Shown in pieces: positions 55,172 to 63,621 of a stretch of DNA of 64,000 nucleotides; position 1 is the first letter of the stretch; the number at the start of each line of letters is the position of its first letter. Origin of the DNA: JADJEI01 sp035328465. Lineage in GTDB: Bacteria; Bacteroidota; Ignavibacteria; Ignavibacteriales; Ignavibacteriaceae. The notes under the pieces are model-generated. The model saw only the letters and a program-made list of their open reading frames with translations, searched no databases and was not told the DNA's origin. A program made the translations under genes and the position numbers. Location of the stretch: positions 10,020 to 74,019 of the forward strand of contig DAOLIQ010000008.1 of the NCBI GenBank assembly GCA_035328465.1. Reading direction: 5' to 3'.

Positions 55172-56203
55172 TTATTTTTTTATTACTGAAAATTTTGCTG
55201 TTACAGGATAATGATCGCTAAAACCACCGAGATATCTGCTGCCTCCGTAAGTTGGAAAAGCAGTGCCTTGAAATTTTCCTGTGTGTGTTTGAAGCAGGTA
55301 CGGTTTGAAAACTTCAAATGAACCGCAAACATAATTTAACTCTTCTCCGTCAATTAAATTTTTTGAAACTATTATCTGATCTATCATATTCCAATCATCT
55401 TTATATCGGTAGGAACCCACACCCTCACTAAATTGCTGATAAGATAAATTCAGCAATTTTGAGCTTGAATAGTTTGATGAATCACAAAAATATTTCTCTG
55501 CCAATAATACTTCGGCTATTGATTTATTGTTAGGTTCGTCATTAAAATCACCTATAACTATAATTTTAGCGTCTGGATCTAAAGCATATATTTCATCTAT
55601 ATTTTTTCTTAATACTTCGGCAGCTTTAATTCGTTTCGGCTCTGACTGAACTTCACCGCCGCCGCGCGATGGAAAATGATTAACAAAAAATGTTAGAATT
55701 TCCTCGTTATATTTTAATTGTACTTCAAGTACTAAGCGAGTTTTGTCTGTTTCGGATAAATAAACTGAATCAGCAGTAATGTTATTAATTTTAATAATGT
55801 TTTTCTTGTATATCAATCCGTTGTCAATCCCTCTTTCATCAGGCGATTCCATATAAGCAACACCATAATTTAAATCAGGCAAAAATTTATTTACCATGGA
55901 ATCTAACAACGATTGATGCTCAACTTCACAAACACCTATTACATCGGGACCTTTTCCATTATTCATTAATCGAATAACACGGCTAAGATTATAAAGCTTT
56001 TTATCAAGTCTTTCCTGTGTCCATTCTTTTTCCGCCTCTGGAAGAAATTCCTCGTCTTTAGTCAAAGGATCATCTTTCGTATCAAATAGATTTTGAAGAT
56101 TCCAAAACGCCACGAACAAAGTATCATTATTTTTGTTTTGAGATGCTGCAAAGGAATTAAAAAAATAGAGAGTTAATAATGTTATAAAAAATATTTTATT
56201 CAT
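55172..56203 (-). CDS. Secreted endonuclease/exonuclease/phosphatase family protein
   Basis: 343 residues with a signal peptide (KIFFITLLTLYFFNSFAAS). The fold motifs are all present: AFWNLQNLFDTKDDP, VIGVCEVEHQSLLD, FFVNHFPSRGGGE, VIGDFNDEPNN and FSDHYPVTAKF, covering the Asn, Glu, Asp and His active-site positions. It could be a nuclease or a phosphodiesterase in the periplasm or outside the cell. Confidence 0.88.
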   Translation of the reverse strand: MNKIFFITLLTLYFFNSFAASQNKNNDTLFVAFWNLQNLFDTKDDPLTKDEEFLPEAEKEWTQERLDKKLYNLSRVIRLMNNGKGPDVIGVCEVEHQSLLDSMVNKFLPDLNYGVAYMESPDERGIDNGLIYKKNIIKINNITADSVYLSETDKTRLVLEVQLKYNEEILTFFVNHFPSRGGGEVQSEPKRIKAAEVLRKNIDEIYALDPDAKIIVIGDFNDEPNNKSIAEVLLAEKYFCDSSNYSSSKLLNLSYQQFSEGVGSYRYKDDWNMIDQIIVSKNLIDGEELNYVCGSFEVFKPYLLQTHTGKFQGTAFPTYGGSRYLGGFSDHYPVTAKFSVIKK

Positions 56204-56246
56204 TGATAGGATTTATAGGTTAATAAATTTAATTCTGTTAACGGGG

Positions 56247-58079
56247 TTATATTTCAAGTTTTGTAACTACACCGTGAATTTTATTGTATGGCAATTTATA
56301 AAATTTAACGAAAGGCGGAGTGATCTTTTTTATAAATGCAAAAATTTTATAATAAATTTTCTTTGTTTCAATGTCTTCCACTCCATAAAAAATTAGTTTT
56401 TCACCAATTTCATTTTCCTTTAATATCTTTGGTATGTCTAACACTTCAAGGTAACCGGCACTAATTAATAATCCATCCATTCCTGAAGCAATAGATTCTT
56501 TTTTCTCCACAGTTATTCCAAAGGGGTATTCAGAAGTCGCTATAGAAACAAGTACATTTTTTTCGTAAATAATATTTCCCCGAATCATACAGTGCACTAT
56601 GTATGGCGGAATATGATCTAAAGTTTTTGTGAAGAATAATGCAGTACCGCGTATGTTGTTTTTCAATCCATAAATTTGTTCGTAACTAAAAACGAAAGTG
56701 TCAAATGATAATGAGCGAAATGCTTTATACATCGCTTTATTTCCATTCGTCCAGAGCGTAATTACAAATAGAGGAATTGAGGCAATAATTAAAGACCAAA
56801 GCGCTCCATGTGGAATTTTTGTCATCACTGCCGTGAGGAAAATTAAATCTACAAGAAATACTCCGATTGCAATTGTGTATTTAAAGAATTTTTTATCGTG
56901 AAAGAAAATTCTGATCATAAAATATGAGCTGATAGTCATCGTTGCCGTAACTGCCATTCCATAAGCTGCCGCCAGGTTTTCGGATTTTCTAAAAAATAAA
57001 ACCATAAATACTACTGCGATTAACAATCCCCAATTAACTGCACCGATGTAAATCTGAGATTTTATTTTAGTCGAAGTATATTTTATTTTCATCAACGGAA
57101 TAATCCGTGTGGTAATTCCCTGATAAACTAGTGACATCACAGCGCTTATCATTGCCTGTGATGCAATTATTGTGGCGAGTAAAGTTAGAACTAAGAATGG
57201 AACATATAAAAAATGACTCATGTGTTTGACCATTTCAAAAAGAACCTGATCACTTTTACCGCCGTGTAGAACAAATGCACCCTGTCCAAAATAATTCACG
57301 ACCAATGCAATTAACACAAACATCCAGGCTTGTCTTATCGGCTTACTTCCGAGATGACCCATATCTGCATAAAGCGCCTCCCCGCCTGTTGCGCAAAGTA
57401 TTACTTCACTTAAAACAAATATCCCTGCAACCCCGTTATGAAGCATAAAGTTTATCGCATAATGCGGGCTGATTGCAAAAAATATTTCAGGAGAATTTGC
57501 AATTGAAAAAATTCCACTTAGAAATAAAGCCCCGAACCAGATTATCATTATCGGTCCAAAAAGCGTTGCAACTTTATCTGTCCCTTTAAATTGAAATGAA
57601 AAAAGCAGTATTGTAATAGCGAGTGTTATAATTACCACCGTGTCAGTTTGAATATGACCAAGCCCCGGAATCAATTCGAGACCTTCAACAGCAGAAAGAA
57701 TACTTATTGCAGGGGTAATTACTCCATCCCCCATAATAAGTGAAACGCCGATATAACCAAGCAAAGTTATAAATACAACATTTCTGCCTTTTTTAATTTT
57801 ACTATTTAATATCTCTTTTAGTACTATTATCCCGCCCTCGCCTTTGGAACTTAAACTCATCGCCAGCCACGAATATTCAACTGTGACTAATATGATTAGT
57901 GACCAGAATATTAATGATAGTATGCCCATCATATTTTCTTGAGTAGGCATCGTGAATACAAAGATGACACTCAATGTGTAAATGGGGCTTGTACCAATAT
58001 CACCAAACACTAACCCCATTGCTTTTATTATTTCTTTGAAAGAATCAGAGAATGATTCTTTATTCGAATTTATGTCCAT
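56247..58079 (-). CDS. kup: KUP-type potassium uptake protein
   Basis: 610 residues with about twelve membrane helices and a C-terminal cytoplasmic domain. Family motifs include GLVFGDIGTSPIYTLSVIF, GEGGIIVLKEI and GVITPAISILSAVEGLE. It is a proton-coupled potassium importer. The 81 bp before its start hold no riboswitch-like structure. Confidence 0.95.
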   Translation of the reverse strand: MDINSNKESFSDSFKEIIKAMGLVFGDIGTSPIYTLSVIFVFTMPTQENMMGILSLIFWSLIILVTVEYSWLAMSLSSKGEGGIIVLKEILNSKIKKGRNVVFITLLGYIGVSLIMGDGVITPAISILSAVEGLELIPGLGHIQTDTVVIITLAITILLFSFQFKGTDKVATLFGPIMIIWFGALFLSGIFSIANSPEIFFAISPHYAINFMLHNGVAGIFVLSEVILCATGGEALYADMGHLGSKPIRQAWMFVLIALVVNYFGQGAFVLHGGKSDQVLFEMVKHMSHFLYVPFLVLTLLATIIASQAMISAVMSLVYQGITTRIIPLMKIKYTSTKIKSQIYIGAVNWGLLIAVVFMVLFFRKSENLAAAYGMAVTATMTISSYFMIRIFFHDKKFFKYTIAIGVFLVDLIFLTAVMTKIPHGALWSLIIASIPLFVITLWTNGNKAMYKAFRSLSFDTFVFSYEQIYGLKNNIRGTALFFTKTLDHIPPYIVHCMIRGNIIYEKNVLVSIATSEYPFGITVEKKESIASGMDGLLISAGYLEVLDIPKILKENEIGEKLIFYGVEDIETKKIYYKIFAFIKKITPPFVKFYKLPYNKIHGVVTKLEI

Positions 58080-58160
58080 TAAATCTTTTTGAAGTTGTTT
58101 GCACTCTAAATATTCTTTAGTGCTTTATATTAGTTTTTAAGAATTATTCTTCAGCTTTAA

Positions 58161-59711
58161 TTACCTGCTGCTTTTACTCCAGGCTTTTTTGATCAAATAG
58201 AATAATCCTGCATAAAGTAAAATCATTAAAATTCTTGCGCCCCAAATATAAGGCACTTGTTCGGGATTTGAATTGGTTAATAACAAAATCGGAAAAGCAT
58301 CTTGCACAAACCACCAGATCATTATTACAAAAAGTACGGTCGGAGTTACATACTTCATTATTGGATAGAAGATTCTTGGAATTCCGATATCTCCCCCTTC
58401 ATTCATTTCTTTCCAGGCTTTATCCGCACCGAAAACCCACATAAATAAAACTGTTTCCACAAATGCGAACAATACTAATCCAAATGTTCCTGCCCAATAA
58501 TCCATCTCGTCAAGGAAACCGAATTTCAAAAAGAATATTACAAACTGAACAGAGATCAAAACAACAACTGCTAATATTGCTGTTGCTTTCTTGCGCGAGA
58601 TTTTAAACTCATCTTCGAGAAATGCAATTACAGGCTGACCCATCGCTACCGACGAAGTTATTCCTGCAAAGAATAAAAGCAAGAACCAGAGGAAACCAAA
58701 AAATTCACCAAATGGAATTTGTCTGAATATCAGCGGCATCGAAACAAAACCAAGATCGAATGAACCGCCCGCAGCAATTTGTGTCGTCATTGTTAACCCG
58801 AAGAAAGCAACTGCCGCTGGAATTGCAATTGATCCGCCAAGTATAACTTCTGCAAATTCGTTTGTCGCTGATGTGGATAAACCTGAAAGAACTATATCAT
58901 CTTTGGGTTTTAAGTAGCTTGCGTATGCGTGAATTGTTCCCATTCCAACTGAGAGTGTGAAAAAGATTTGTCCCGCTGCTGCAATCCAAACTGATGGATT
59001 TCCAAGTTTACTAAGGTCGGGATTCCAGATAAATGCTAAACCATTAATCACAGAATTTTCGGGGTGGGTTGGATCAGGTGCACCTAATGTTAAAACTCTT
59101 ATCACTAAAATCACTCCGAATACAAAAAGCAGCGGCATTGCAATCTTCGCAAGTTTTTCTATTCCTGCAGAAATTCCTTTAAATAAAATCCAAAAGTTTA
59201 TTGCAAATGTAATTAGCATAAATATGTATGCAGGTAAAAGCGAATCAAAATGAGTCCCCGCCTCCCTGCCTTGATAGCTGTACAAAAAGTTCTTCATCGT
59301 ATCAAAACTTGTCTCATCGAAATATGTTTTTGTGATCGAAAAAAAACTAAACCCAAGTGTCCACGATTCGATATATGTATAATAAATCATAATTACGAGT
59401 GAAATGAACAAGCCGACTGCCCCAAAATATTTTGCCGCTTTATTTTTCCATAGAACATCAAACATTCCCGGCGCACTGCCGTGATTAAATCTGCCGCCGT
59501 GCCTGCCTATTCCCCACTCAATCCACATTAATGGAATTCCGAGTATCAAAAAGAAAATAAAATATGGAATCATAAAAGCACCGCCGCCGTTTTGTGCCGC
59601 CTGTACCGGAAATCGTAAAAAGTTTCCCAGCCCGATTGCATTTCCTGCAACAGCTAAGATTAAACCTATCCTGCTCCCCCATTGCTCGCGATTGTTATTT
59701 TCACTCATCAA
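58161..59711 (-). CDS. Sodium:neurotransmitter symporter family (SNF) transporter
   Basis: 516 residues with eleven to twelve membrane helices. The N-terminal pattern WGSRIGLILAVAGNAIGLGN and FLRFPVQAAQNGGGAFMIPY is the LeuT-type first helix. It co-transports Na+ with an amino acid or related solute; the substrate is not predictable. It stands alone, with a repeat-bearing region upstream. Confidence 0.92.
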   Translation of the reverse strand: MMSENNNREQWGSRIGLILAVAGNAIGLGNFLRFPVQAAQNGGGAFMIPYFIFFLILGIPLMWIEWGIGRHGGRFNHGSAPGMFDVLWKNKAAKYFGAVGLFISLVIMIYYTYIESWTLGFSFFSITKTYFDETSFDTMKNFLYSYQGREAGTHFDSLLPAYIFMLITFAINFWILFKGISAGIEKLAKIAMPLLFVFGVILVIRVLTLGAPDPTHPENSVINGLAFIWNPDLSKLGNPSVWIAAAGQIFFTLSVGMGTIHAYASYLKPKDDIVLSGLSTSATNEFAEVILGGSIAIPAAVAFFGLTMTTQIAAGGSFDLGFVSMPLIFRQIPFGEFFGFLWFLLLFFAGITSSVAMGQPVIAFLEDEFKISRKKATAILAVVVLISVQFVIFFLKFGFLDEMDYWAGTFGLVLFAFVETVLFMWVFGADKAWKEMNEGGDIGIPRIFYPIMKYVTPTVLFVIMIWWFVQDAFPILLLTNSNPEQVPYIWGARILMILLYAGLFYLIKKAWSKSSR

Positions 59712-59763
59712 CTAACTCCTTTATTTGGATTTAAAAGATCAATAATGATTTCATATTTAATGT

Positions 59764-59813
59764 CCCTCTCTTCGTAAGAGAGGAATTTAGAACCAGCCCC
59801 GAATTCATTTCGG
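59764..59813. repeat. Compound palindromic intergenic repeat
   Basis: Two inverted repeats lie close together: CCTCTCTT with AAGAGAGG (59765-59783, 3-base loop) and CCGAA with TTCGG (59799-59813). They lie upstream of the SNF transporter gene and downstream of the DctA-type gene. The element looks like a dispersed short palindromic family, but no second copy is visible in this window. Confidence 0.45.
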
Positions 59814-59946
59814 AGGTGAGTTCCCTTTTACCGAAAGAGAAAAATTAAAAAATTTATATTGAGCATTAATTTTTGTATTCAATGCAGCTAATAAATCAAT
59901 AACTTTCATCATTCATTATCCATAAATTATCATAAATATTAATTTT

Positions 59947-61476
59947 TCAAGCTTCGCTCAAATCAACTTTTATTTCTTCTTTTTCCGAAGTCGCAATTAC
60001 AGAAGCTACCATTGCATCTCCGGTTACGTTTGTCACTGTGCGGCACATATCAAGTATTCTGTCTATTCCGATTATTAACGCAATTCCTTCTTCTGGAATT
60101 CCAACTGACTTTAAAATAACAATTAACATTATAATTCCAACCCCTGGAACTGGCGCTGTACCAATTGACGCAAGCACTGCAGTAAAAACAACTGCTAGCT
60201 GCTGGCTAAAAGTGAGATCAATTCCAAAAACCTGCGCAATAAATACTGCTGCCACCCCCTGATAGAGTGCAGTTCCATCCATATTAATTGTTGCGCCGAG
60301 CGGTAAAACGAAACTCGTTATTGATTTTGATATGCCCAGATTTTCATGACAACACTCAATATTTACCGGCAAAGTTGCGGCAGATGAACTTGTGCTGAAT
60401 CCAATAGTTTGGACTCTTCTTATCCCCTTAAAAAATGTACTCACCTTAAACTTGCTGAAAAACTTTATGAACAAAGAATAAACACCAAATGTCTGAATCA
60501 TTAATCCAAACAAAACAGTTACAGCATACCAGAAAAGTGTTTGCAGTATATCAAATCCGAACTCGCTGATTGTAGCAGAGATTAAAGCAAATACTCCAAG
60601 CGGTGCAATCAGCATAATGATATCAACCATTTTGATCATTGATTCACTTAGTCCGTCAAAAAATTTTATCACAGGCTCCGATTTCTCTTTGCTTATTAAA
60701 CTTAAAACTAAACCAAGAAAAACTGCAAAAAAAACTATCTGAATCATTTCGCTGTTTGCCAAAGCAGTAATTGGATTTTTCGGAACGAGATTAACAAGCT
60801 GATCTATCAAACTAAAATTTCCTTGAAGATTCATTTTACTTTGTGCCTCCTCCCCATAAACAGAAAGCAAAGATGTTTTTGTGTCGGCAGGCATTCGCAT
60901 ACCCGGCTGAATTACATTTGCTAAAATCAATCCGATGGAAATTGCAAGGGCGGTGGTAAAAATATAAAGTGAAATTGTTTTCCCTCCTATGCGTGCGAAT
61001 TTTTTTATATCGCCAAGACTTGCAGCCCCCACTACAAGCGAAGCAAGCACAAGCGGAACTGCAATCATATTTAATAGACGGATAAAAATATCACCAATCC
61101 ATTTAATGTCTGATGGAATCGTAGTTTCTTTGCCAATGGAAGTAATGTTAGAAAAATGCTTTGAGGGAATTAATTTCTGATCAGAGATAAACGATGAAAC
61201 AACTGCTTCTGATTTTTGATTTGATTCAGAAATTTTACGCGAAGAATTAATAATCAAAAGCTGCTGCCTGGAATCAAATAAAATCGTATCTGCACTTGAA
61301 GGATTTATTAAAATAAAATTCTGCCACTTTTCAATTTTTTCCGATACAACTTTTTTATCTTTTATGTACTCAACTACAAGCACATCCTTTTTAATATTAA
61401 ATATCGAACCGAACACAGCCCCAAGAATCAGCGCAGCGATAATCTGGTTGTGAAGTTTGGGCAGTTTAAATTTCAT
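59947..61476 (-). CDS. Dicarboxylate/amino acid:cation symporter (DctA/GltP family)
   Basis: 509 residues. The family core (GFSTSSSAATLPVNIECCHE, GATINMDGTALYQGVAAVFI, and IIGIDRILDMCRTVTNVTGD near the end) is intact. A segment of roughly 100 residues after the first helix (about 25-125), beginning with DVLVVEYIKDKKVVSEKIEK, is inserted and predicted to be outside the membrane, making the protein longer than the usual 420-440. It moves glutamate, aspartate or C4-dicarboxylates with Na+ or H+. Confidence 0.9.
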   Translation of the reverse strand: MKFKLPKLHNQIIAALILGAVFGSIFNIKKDVLVVEYIKDKKVVSEKIEKWQNFILINPSSADTILFDSRQQLLIINSSRKISESNQKSEAVVSSFISDQKLIPSKHFSNITSIGKETTIPSDIKWIGDIFIRLLNMIAVPLVLASLVVGAASLGDIKKFARIGGKTISLYIFTTALAISIGLILANVIQPGMRMPADTKTSLLSVYGEEAQSKMNLQGNFSLIDQLVNLVPKNPITALANSEMIQIVFFAVFLGLVLSLISKEKSEPVIKFFDGLSESMIKMVDIIMLIAPLGVFALISATISEFGFDILQTLFWYAVTVLFGLMIQTFGVYSLFIKFFSKFKVSTFFKGIRRVQTIGFSTSSSAATLPVNIECCHENLGISKSITSFVLPLGATINMDGTALYQGVAAVFIAQVFGIDLTFSQQLAVVFTAVLASIGTAPVPGVGIIMLIVILKSVGIPEEGIALIIGIDRILDMCRTVTNVTGDAMVASVIATSEKEEIKVDLSEA

Positions 61477-61629
61477 TAAGCAGTAATTTATTTTTTTTTG
61501 AATTTAATCGAGGGCAAATATGCAAAAGATAATTGTTTTAGAAAAAAGAATTTATGACGTATGAAACCCAAACAACGGAAAATCATCTTAAATTTCCTTA
61601 AATTAAAAACAAAAATCCCGAGGTTTTCT

Positions 61630-63453
61630 ATGAAACCAAAAATATTCCTTCATATCACTTTTATCTTTTTCCTTTTATCTTTTGTCTTTACGCAAGCCAC
61701 CGTCCGTTACGTTAGCCCGACCGGCAGCAGCACCCCTCCCTACACCTCCTGGGAAACCGCCGCCGACAGCATTATGGAGTGCATTAACATCTCCGTATTT
61801 GGCGATACCATTTACGTTGCCAACGGTACTTACAAAGAGCAGGTAGTTATGATTCCCGGTTTATCCCTTATTGGTGCAGGTATGGATAGCTGTGTGATTG
61901 ATACGAGGGAATTAGTTAATGACGTAGATTTTTTAGCTGTAAATGTTGTTGAAAATTGTTTATTCATGGGTTTTAATATTTATGTTTATTACAATTCAAC
62001 TAAGGGTTATGGTGTTGGTGGTTCTACAAATAGCATAATAACACTTAACAAAGTTACAACAGCTGGGATCGGAATATTTAGTGGATCAAACCCTACATTT
62101 TATAAAAATATTTTTTTTCATGTCGATCACGGAGCTTACCTTTTCAATTCAAATGCTATAATTAGAAATAATTCATTTATCGGCGATGGAGAGGTTTCAG
62201 GTTTCGATGTTGGTATATCCATTCAGGCATTTAATAATGCTTATTACCCAACTATTGATTCAAATTATATAGTTACAGTCGGAGACGGGATAAGAAAGTC
62301 CTTCGGTTCCAGTCCTAAGATTAAAAACAACACCATTTTTAAAGAGTATGAATACGGTATATTTGTAACTGTCTCTGATACTGTAGAAATCGCAAATAAT
62401 ATAATCTTTGGAATTGGGGGTGATGGTATAAATTTCAATGGCATTACAAATATTATGCTTAACAATAATCATTTAGCTGGAAATTTTGGAACAGGTATTT
62501 GGGGAAGTGGATCGGGACGTCTAAACAACAATATAATTACAAATTCAGAAGTTGGTATTGAATTATCATCGTTTGGAGACATATCACCAGAATACAATGA
62601 CCTTTGGGACAATGATGATAATTATTCAGGGTTCTCACCAGATAGCACAAATCTTTCAGTTGATCCAATGGTAGTTAATGACGATTCAACCAAAGGTGAT
62701 CTTGATTTTCATCTTCAGAAATTTTCTCTCCTGATTGATGCAGGTGACCCAACAATTCTTGACAAAGATTCAACAAGAAGTGACATTGGTCTTTATGGTG
62801 GTCCATTCGGTGAAAGCTATACTTACTTAGATTTAGCTCCTCGCACTCCAGTAAACTTAAACGCAACACTTGACAGCTTAACAGTAGGTATAACCTGGAA
62901 TAAAAACACAGAAGCTGATTTTAATCATTACAATGTTTACAGAGACACAACAAAAAACTTTCAGATAGATTCAACAAATCTTTTTCTTTCAACACCAGTT
63001 GCAAACCTTATAGATATTCTCCCTAACTATGTTGAAAAGATTTATTACAAAGTAACAGCAGTTGACAATCAAGACAACGAATCAGAACCAAGCGAAGAAG
63101 TAGGATTTATCCTAACCTCTGTTACTGATCACCAACAAACGATTTCCGATTACCGGCTTTATCAGAATTATCCTAATCCATTTAATCCATCAACAAAGAT
63201 CAGTTACAGACTAAAAGAAAGAGGTTATGTAAAACTTTATGTTTATGATATAAAAGGAGAACTCATTTCAGTGTTAGTAAATAAAACACAAGAAGCCGGC
63301 TTCTACGAAGTAGAATTTGTAGGGAACGGTCTCCCGACCGTTCCGAATAATTCGGATCTTGCATCAGGAATCTATATTTACCAAATAATGGTAAAGAATG
63401 AAAACAACATCCCTGTATTTACAGATATGAAAAAGATGATTTATTTAAAGTAG
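61630..63453 (+). CDS. Secreted parallel beta-helix protein with a type IX sorting domain
   Basis: 607 residues from the ATG at 61630, which begins the signal peptide (KPKIFLHITFIFFLLSFVFT) after a GAGG motif; an ATG at 61561 would add 23 basic residues. A parallel beta-helix (about 30-390; ANNIIFGIGGDGINF, RNNSFIGDGE), a fibronectin-like domain (about 410-500) and a C-terminal sorting domain (YRLYQNYPNPFNPSTKISY) follow. The 5' coding part is visibly richer in C than the rest, and a palindrome is inserted in the sorting domain. The beta-helix suggests carbohydrate binding or cleavage, but no catalytic residues are clear. Confidence 0.85.
   Translation: MKPKIFLHITFIFFLLSFVFTQATVRYVSPTGSSTPPYTSWETAADSIMECINISVFGDTIYVANGTYKEQVVMIPGLSLIGAGMDSCVIDTRELVNDVDFLAVNVVENCLFMGFNIYVYYNSTKGYGVGGSTNSIITLNKVTTAGIGIFSGSNPTFYKNIFFHVDHGAYLFNSNAIIRNNSFIGDGEVSGFDVGISIQAFNNAYYPTIDSNYIVTVGDGIRKSFGSSPKIKNNTIFKEYEYGIFVTVSDTVEIANNIIFGIGGDGINFNGITNIMLNNNHLAGNFGTGIWGSGSGRLNNNIITNSEVGIELSSFGDISPEYNDLWDNDDNYSGFSPDSTNLSVDPMVVNDDSTKGDLDFHLQKFSLLIDAGDPTILDKDSTRSDIGLYGGPFGESYTYLDLAPRTPVNLNATLDSLTVGITWNKNTEADFNHYNVYRDTTKNFQIDSTNLFLSTPVANLIDILPNYVEKIYYKVTAVDNQDNESEPSEEVGFILTSVTDHQQTISDYRLYQNYPNPFNPSTKISYRLKERGYVKLYVYDIKGELISVLVNKTQEAGFYEVEFVGNGLPTVPNNSDLASGIYIYQIMVKNENNIPVFTDMKKMIYLK
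63322..63356. repeat. Palindromic repeat inside the sorting-domain coding sequence
   Basis: A perfect 9-bp inverted repeat (GGAACGGTC, loop TCCC, GACCGTTCC; 63323-63344) is directly followed by a second one (TCCGAA, TAA, TTCGGA; 63342-63356). It encodes about 12 extra residues (GNGLPTVPNNSD) at a place where sorting domains normally run straight into LASGIYIY. Confidence 0.65.
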
Positions 63454-63474
63454 GGGCAGGACTCCAGTCCGCCC
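63453..63474. repeat. Second palindrome of similar design at the stop codon
   Basis: The sequence has arms GGGC and GCCC outside GGACT and AGTCC, with one bulged A. Like the element at 63322 it is preceded by GTAGGG and its centre reads CTCC. It overlaps the last base of the stop codon of the beta-helix gene. Confidence 0.5.
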
Positions 63475-63523
63475 GATTTGTCTGACAAGATGAAACGTCA
63501 AATGTCAAACGTGAAATGAAAAG

Positions 63524-63547
63524 CAATTAAACAATTAGACAATTAAA
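63524..63547. repeat. Three tandem 8-bp units
   Basis: CAATTAAA, CAATTAGA and CAATTAAA follow each other without gaps in the region between the two secreted-protein genes. They sit just after a degenerate repeat of AAACGT/AAATG words. No function is evident. Confidence 0.5.
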
Positions 63548-63610
63548 CCCCCACCCGCAGAAATACGGAATGGGAATAATAAATAATCAATAATAAATTA
63601 AAAATCAATC

Positions 63611-63616
63611 GGAGGT
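63611..63616 (+). promoter_or_regulatory. Ribosome-binding site of the right-edge gene
   Basis: GGAGGT, 5 bp before the ATG at 63622. A perfect anti-16S match of this strength is uncommon in this window and fixes the start of the partial gene. Confidence 0.8.
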
Positions 63617-63621
63617 ATAAA

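Noticed and set aside
58080..58160. Possible riboswitch before the potassium transporter gene
   Set aside because: Only 81 bp are available and no conserved stem arrangement can be folded there.
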